Source of the DNA: Thuidium tamariscinum
Taxonomy: Eukaryota > Streptophyta > Bryopsida > Hypnales > Thuidiaceae
Length of the DNA: 64,000 nucleotides
Assembly: GCA_947034885.2 (NCBI GenBank)
Contig: OX344753.2
Location: forward strand, 11,160,001 to 11,224,000
Reading direction: 5' to 3'
Both the position numbers and the translations under genes were made by a program. Of the stretch, positions 58,434 to 64,000 are shown piece by piece. The number at the start of each line of letters is the position of its first letter. Within the stretch, counting starts at the first letter, position 1. The notes below the pieces were generated by a model. The model searched no databases. It saw nothing but the letters and a program-made list of their open reading frames with translations, and had not been told where the DNA came from.

Positions 58434-59981
58434 TTATTCTGCGGTGGCTTCCTCCTCTTCAGTGTAGGTAGACGCATCGTAATCAATAAACTCATCATCC
58501 TCGGTATCATCGTCGTCGAAGCCTAAGCTAAGCGCTTGCATCTTGAACCCTGCCTGTTCGATAATTTCCACCAAACTTGAAGCAACACCGGTTGCTTGAA
58601 TGTTGGTCTGCTTCACTAGCTGGAACACAATCACACCCCAAGTGTAAAGTTACTCGTCCATCATTCCCGAGCGAACTTTCAAATCACTTCATGGCTCTAA
58701 ATCCTGAGTTGTTGAACTCCGGCAAAAGGGGGAAGGGTTATCAGAGCTTTGACGTCTGCAGCGTTGAAGAGATAAAAGGCAGCCAGGATTCCAGGTCGAA
58801 AATTGGTTGATAAGAGAATGTTTGGATGCAATGAAAATGCCAAAGAGACACCTCAAATCTCCTTTAAAACGATCAAAACTGAAACCTCATGGAATGGAAA
58901 TTCAAATGATATTCGATCATCGCCTAAATACTGAATAGATGGTGTAGATTTTAAGGAAATAGTTTAGAATTAGTTCAGTCTATACGCAGCGCGAAACTGT
59001 AGAACAAGCTTAGTAAGGCATCCAAGTGCAAAGTCGGGTACTTAATTTTCAAAACTGACTCGCATGTGATGAAAAATTCCGTAAGGGAAGGAAGATCGCA
59101 AACCTCGACGGTGGCAGCACCCTCGTCAACGTGCACCTTGACTTGGCTCACACCCTCAGTTCCCTGAATCAAAAAAACTCTCAGTTCGCCAATCAATCTC
59201 AGACTTTCAAGAGTGAGAAATACTTCTGAAAGTTTAGGCATACTATCTGTGTGAAACATTTGAAATATTCTCATTCTGCTTGAGAAGGAAAAGAAACTAC
59301 CTCAAGAGCCTTGGTAACTTTTGATACAGCGTTCTCGTTCAGTGATCCTTCCGCCTGCAACATAAATCAGGTGTCATGTCATCACTTCTGAACGAATAGA
59401 GAGACTTCACATTCTATGTATTACTGAATAAATCCAAAATGACGGAAATATTCTGAAGGCAGCTAAACCTAACGGAATCTGTATGCAATATAGCATAAAT
59501 CAGAGGAAAATGAACAATTAAATTGACATTGCATGATTTTGTATCGCTGCTATTCCATCGACCTGGGACTAGCATCAAGAAAACCAGGAGAAAATTGTTC
59601 AGGACAATCTCAACAAAAAAAAACCCGAAAAAAGAATGTCAGAAAATATTACTAGGCATTTCAAAATCACATAATAGGTCATCTCAATGAGAGAACTACC
59701 TTGAAATACATGGAGAGGCTCTCTGCAGGCGCACCAGCTCCAGAGTCGGCTGGACTCGCAGACACGGCTGAGTCTACAACTGCGCTAACGGCAGATTTCA
59801 CACTGCTGCTGCTTCTGTATCCCCACCGGTCAACTCCGGAAGCACGCAACCTCGCGGCAGCTCCGCACCTGGCAGCCAATGAAGCGCTGGTTCTGCAACT
59901 TCGGACAGCTTCGTGGTCTAGGGTTACCCAGTGGCTCTGGACCACTCTCAATGTTGTCATATGGCAAGTCGATGTTGCCAT
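58434..59981 (-). CDS. Plastid-targeted HMA-like protein without the metal-binding CxxC
   Basis: Four exons on the minus strand: 59981-59700, 59354-59301, 59163-59104 and 58619-58434, giving about 193 residues, all phase 0 with good GT-AG sites. The first ~75 residues (Ser/Arg/Ala-rich, few acids) look like a plastid transit peptide. The core reads MYFKAEGSLNENAVSKVTKA, EGVSQVKVHVDEGAATVE, then LVKQTNIQATGVASSLVEII, the beta-alpha-beta pattern of heavy-metal-associated domains. The metal-binding GMxCxxC loop is replaced by AEGSLNENA, so copper binding is unlikely. The C-terminus is strongly acidic (DDDDTEDDEFIDYD). Plants have such plastid proteins annotated as copper-ion-binding; the function is not known to me. 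Confidence 0.85.
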
Positions 59982-60029
59982 TGCGTTACAAATTTACGAA
60001 TCTCCTCAATTTGATTTCTCTTGGTAAAA

Positions 60030-60692
60030 TTCTACGCAGGAAACGAGCTCCGTCCTAATGCGAGTATCTCACACTCCCCCTTGAAACAAAAATGAGCAGA
60101 ACTCATTCGTTCCTAGCTCAAAAGAGACAGAAAATAGTGCAATTAAGTAACTACAAAAACCCTGCGCAATGTTGTAGCGGCAAGTGCGGGGTGGGGAAGA
60201 TGAGGGAATTGATTCTAAAGTGTGAGAGGGAAATACTGAGGGTGAGATTGAACTGCAATGGTTGCCGCAGTCGACTGCCGGAGGGCGACGAGGACAAAAG
60301 CAGAGTTGGATAAGGGGAACAGACATAACGTCCTTCGTTCGTTGAGAATCTTCGTTCGTCCGTTGGTTGTCGTCCATACACCACACTGTAAACAAGCTAC
60401 GTGGGATTGCAAGTAAGGTCAGTACGCCTGAAACCAGCGCCTGAAACAAATTCTTCCTTAAAATGTATTCTCTCCAGTCATGAGAATCTACTGTTGGTTT
60501 TAGAAACACTTTGGGGGATCAACTTTAGGTGAACCTACTTCGAATTCCTAGAATTGAAGATCTAGGATGGACATAAGGTGGGGACATCTAAAAGCTTTAA
60601 AAATTGGTATTGTGCCTAGTTATTGTTATCAAGCTATTCACATTTTCATATAGTTTGGTTGGCAAGTGAAAGCACATTTCAATGCACCAAAG
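60030..60692. other. 5' flank of the HMA-like gene
   Basis: Contains the probable promoter and leader of the minus-strand HMA-like gene (to about 60.4 kb), then AT-rich spacer. No separate gene is supportable. Confidence 0.4.
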
Positions 60693-60930
60693 CATAAGAT
60701 GAGATTTTGGAGAATAAAGGGCCATTTCAGGCCAGTTCGCTCTGTTGTTCCCACAACAATGAGGGAACGGCTGACTACTTTCAACCCTCTTAACTACAAA
60801 AAATAAAATAAAATTGGGGGGTCTTGAAATTGAAAAAAAATTCTGACATGGCTCTCTCCCAACCACATCAAATGGAGCAGTGGCACAGTTCCGAACGTTC
60901 TTAACTATGCAAGAACTCATGGGCTTCTAT
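60693..60930. mobile_element. Diverged third copy of the 39-kb MITE family
   Basis: Starts cataagatgagatttt, continues gggccatttcaggccagttc and gttgttcccacaac, and later has aaattggggggtcttgaa and ccaaccacatcaa, in the same order as the MITE at 39016. Its ends are too diverged to define exactly. Confidence 0.5.
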
Positions 60931-61189
60931 GGAGCCAAATCTCTTCTTATGAACGCAACATTTAGATACAATATACAAAAGTTATTAAAGATCAAAGTTT
61001 GTTTTTGTAAGTGTCATCTACAATCTATATACATAGCTGATTTTGGAAATGTACACATATTATAGATGGCGCTTTAAATCTAGTTGTACTTTTGGATGTA
61101 TCCACCTTACATTTGAGATAATGAACATAGATATTCTTGTTAGAAAGTCAAAGGAGGTTCCAAACACATCAAGGACTACAACATTTAGA

Positions 61190-62640
61190 TACCTTTTCAA
61201 AAGAAAAAAGAAGTCATTATCTATTTTGAAATTCAATAATTTTTTAGTCATAGGTTGTAATGCCACAAAACAAAGCCCATGCATCCCTCTTTGCTACAAG
61301 TTTTTTGAAGATACTAAGAATGTGACTAAGGAATGTATGGTTTAGGAGATCTCGATGTAACAAACAAAACAAGAGAACACCATATAACTTGAAGTATTGA
61401 CTAGTGTATCTTGTACCATCACCAAACTCAAAGTAATTTTTTTTTTAAATTTCTTAAAACCCAAAACAACTCAAAAATTCAAAACTTTCTCATTGTGATT
61501 TGGAACACCACAAAACAAAGCCCATTCACCCCTCTTTGCCAAGGGCTTTCTGACAGTACTAAGAATGCGACCAAAGGACACATAGTCCAAGAAGTCTCAT
61601 TGTAATAAACAAAACAAACAAACAACCTAATTTAAGGTATGGACTAGTGTGCCTTGTACCTTGTGCCTTTGCTACAACCAAAATTGTTATAAAAGTATTC
61701 TAATTTTTTTAAACCAAAAATAGCTCAAAAATCCATAACTTTGTCACTATGAGTTGGAACACTAGTAAACCAAACCCATGCATCCCTCTTTGCTGAGGGC
61801 CGCTTCACACTTGGGCTGAAGGTCGAGAGTCCGTCGGCCTCAACCAATCAGAATTTAGAAAACCTTGAGTTTGGCCTCTCGCCCCTTCACACTTGCGTGG
61901 CACAACCGAGAGTCCGTCGCCTACATGGCAATCGACACACGCCAAATTCTTACGTGGTGATGGCCTCTCGACCAGAGTTTGGATTGCCATTTTTTGGTGA
62001 TCCAAACTCTGGTCAAGAGGCCGTCGGGTTCCTTTTTTGAAAAATCTATTAATTGTGCATAATATTGGTAGATTTTACACTTCCTCCCTTTAAATGTTAA
62101 ATGTTAAATGTTATGATGTCCTTGTAGAGGCCCCTCTAGTCTTTAGGGTTTTGTCCCCTTCTTATTCCTTGTTTGATGCCCAAAGTTTGTACTGTGATTA
62201 TTTTTCCATGGCCAATTTTGACTATTTTTCATTTTTTTTTCATTTTTTGCTTCAAAAAAATGACATGTGGATGAAGCTTCATGAAATCCTTCATGAAATT
62301 TTCAAAAATTGGATGGATTAATGTGGAAAAGGATTGAACATGAATGAATGGTGTAGGTTTGGACTTTGGGTTTGGCCTTTGGAGGCTTCACATTATGGCT
62401 GGCCAAAGGCTTCAATTCCTATCATTTATTGCCCATTTCTTTGGCCTCTCGCCCAAAGTTTGGCCATGAACTCCCACGGCCTCTCGACTTGGTCGGCCCA
62501 AGTATGAAGCGGCCTTGAAAGCTTTCCAACTATACTAAGAATGTAACTAGGAAATGCATTGTCTGTGAGATTTCACTATAACAAATAAAACAAGCAAACA
62601 AGACAAACAAATAAGGCAAATAAACAAACATAGAACTTGC
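61190..62640. repeat. Direct ~245-bp repeats split by a nested element
   Basis: caaagcccat followed by ccctctttgc, actaagaatg and aacaaacaaaac recurs with anchors at 61271, 61516 and (caaacccatg) 61771, and the tail of the last unit reappears at 62515-62600 beyond the insertion. Units diverge by perhaps 15-20 percent. Confidence 0.8.
61798..62514. mobile_element. 717-bp TIR element nested in the repeat
   Basis: Left terminus GGCCGCTTCACACTTGGGC, right terminus (read inverted) GGCCGCTTCATACTTGGGC, 18 of 19 identical. Internally ggcctctcg recurs several times near both ends. A 23-bp inverted repeat (61962-61984 with 62000-62022, one mismatch, 15-nt loop) forms a strong hairpin. No coding frame of note. 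Target duplication is unclear. Confidence 0.8.
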
Positions 62641-62799
62641 TTTCAAGTATGGATATGCAAAAGTTACAACGGACAAAGTGCTTTTGGATAGAGGTTCTAA
62701 AATCATTCTTTGTAGGTAAATCTTGAATTTGGAAATGTTCACATCTATACCTTAAGACAAATAGTTTCTTTTGTTTGTTTGTCACGTTGAGATCTCTCG

Positions 62800-63110
62800 G
62801 ACTGTGTGCCCCTAGCCGCATACTTAGTACCATTGGAAAGATCTCGGCGAGGAGGGGTGCATGGGCTTGGTTTCATGGCATTTCAACCTACAATGTGAAA
62901 GTTATGAATTTTTGAGTATTTTTGGTTCTAAAAAATTACAAAATTATTATCATTTATATTTTAGTCGCTATCTTGGTACAATTGAAAAGTTCTCAGCGAG
63001 GAGGGGTGCACGGACTTTGTTTTGTGACATTTGGACCTATAGTGTAAGAGTTATTGATTTTCAAAAAATTTATGCATTCAAAAATTAGATTTGGCTGTGG
63101 CACAAGGCAC
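62800..63110. repeat. Inverted copies of the ~245-bp repeat
   Basis: gaggggtgcatgggcttgg near 62853 and gaggggtgcacggactttg at 63001 are the reverse complement of the caaagcccatgcatccctc anchor. The region ends in ggcacaaggcacactagt, the inverse of the actagtgtgccttgtac near 61645. Confidence 0.8.
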
Positions 63111-63336
63111 ACTAGTAGTGATGATTTTAGAACAACTAAACCGGGGTTTGGGTCAGAGGCGCATTTTGGGTACCAACCTTCTCCCTTACCTTCCTCTTTT
63201 TTTCCGTGAAAGCCACGCTCATCGCAGCCATTCAATCCACCCTGCCAATCCAAGCGCCCTCCTTCCCCTAGAGCTTTCCCATTCTGTCATCACTCGCAGT
63301 CCGACGCTAGCCGTCTCCTCCTGCAATTCGTGAGCT

Positions 63337-63535
63337 ATGGCGTTGCTGCAGCAGCAGCATCGCTGGGCGTGCTCCTGGCCATGGCTCCCGGCCACTCCCA
63401 CGCCTTCCAATATTGACATCTCCCCTTCCACTCCAGCGCGACAGCAGCCGCGCCATCAACGCCCGCGACTCGACCTTCGACGCCTTCTCGACCGCCAAGC
63501 TCTCACCCATCCTGACTCGTCCTCCTCTGCAGGTA
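63337..63535 (+). other. Possible first exon of a gene running off the window
   Basis: GC-rich, Pro/Ser/Ala-coding sequence preceded by a pyrimidine-rich leader and followed by a donor-like CTGCAG/GTACAC at 63532. The annotatable frame begins MALLQQQHRW. A second frame reads AAAAASLGVLLAMAPGHSHA, like a thylakoid-lumen signal with an AxA-type site, and a third reads INARDSTFDAFSTAKLSP. The best-looking protein features therefore sit in different frames, which may mean indels. Confidence 0.3.
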
Positions 63536-64000
63536 CACGACGGGTTCCAATTCGACAAACAAACCTTCTTCTTTTTCAGGGTTTAAGTTTGTGAATGCAT
63601 TTCCATCATCTCTGCGTTTTGGGTTGCGAAATTTTGGGAGTGGGATTTATCAGTAATTCCTCGTGGAATTGATGTGTAATTTGGAATGTCCCACCCTTGT
63701 TGGGTGCCAGGTTCTGTGACAATTGATAACCGAATTGTATGCCGGAAAATGAGAGTGCGATGGGTCATGGTTCTGCAGTCTTGAAGAACCATAATCCCTG
63801 GATTTACCCTGAACCCTGAACCGCCTCTTCCTCCTCTGCTGTTACAGCAAGGGTTCCAATTTCGTCAAACCCTCTTCTTTCCAGAGTTTGGGATTCTGAA
63901 TGCGTTTCCATCATTTCTGCAATTTGGTTGAGGGATTAGGATGTTATCAGTATTACTCCCGTGGAATTGTTGCGTACTTTGGAGTGTTCTACTCCCGTTA
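63528..64000. repeat. ~308-bp direct duplication reaching the window end
   Basis: cctcctctgc, gggttccaatt, cttcttt, then tgcatttccatcat and cgtggaattg occur from 63528 and again from about 63830 to the window edge. Confidence 0.75.

Overview
The window looks like nuclear DNA of a land plant, most likely a seedless one (moss, lycophyte or fern; I cannot settle which). Reasons: a chloroplast TRCF-type helicase, a plant-type PLAC8/Cys-rich membrane protein and a plastid-targeted HMA-like protein; GT-AG introns; AT-rich intergenic DNA; and many plant-type repeats (MULE gene, MITEs, a tRNA-like SINE, a nucleosome-length satellite). Exon joins below come from my reading of splice signals and phase, not from transcripts.

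Left half (1-34 kb) is mobile or domesticated-element territory. On the minus strand lie a split gene with a ParB-like motif (1-6306) and a DUF7869-type gene (8607-11443). A 352-bp repeat (13.66-14.68 kb) and a ~177-bp satellite of 12 units (14.69-16.68 kb) follow. On the plus strand come a three-exon gene joining a ParB-like fold to a degenerate beta-class DNA-amino-methyltransferase-like region (21628-25836), an FCP/SCP-like HAD phosphatase (26093-27284) and an unknown coiled-coil protein (27545-28201). A near-perfectly folded 300-bp hairpin (28.5 kb) and a broken WRKY-GCM1/MULE/SWIM transposase gene (29860-33879) complete it.

Two signals tie this half together. A 19-bp palindrome, consensus TTAGGTCGAnTCGACCTAA, occurs about 21 times, only at 8.1-12.2 kb and 21.2-27.5 kb, almost always in introns, leaders or intergenic gaps of the element genes. 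Also, all eight premature in-frame stops I found in three genes are TAG, never TAA or TGA, which fits CHG-methylation decay. A ParB-like protein beside a dispersed parS-like palindrome family, with a methylase-like domain and a DUF7869 protein, is the best candidate here for an undescribed system.

Middle (34-44 kb) is an AT-rich gene desert with MITEs. Right half (44-60 kb) holds three ordinary host genes: a single-exon chloroplast TRCF-like helicase (45425-48202), a four-exon PLAC8 gene (54481-56845) and a four-exon HMA-like gene on the minus strand (58434-59981). The promoter, first exon and first intron of the PLAC8 gene are duplicated just upstream of the helicase. The right end (60-64 kb) holds direct and inverted ~245-bp repeats with a nested TIR element, then the possible first exon of another gene.
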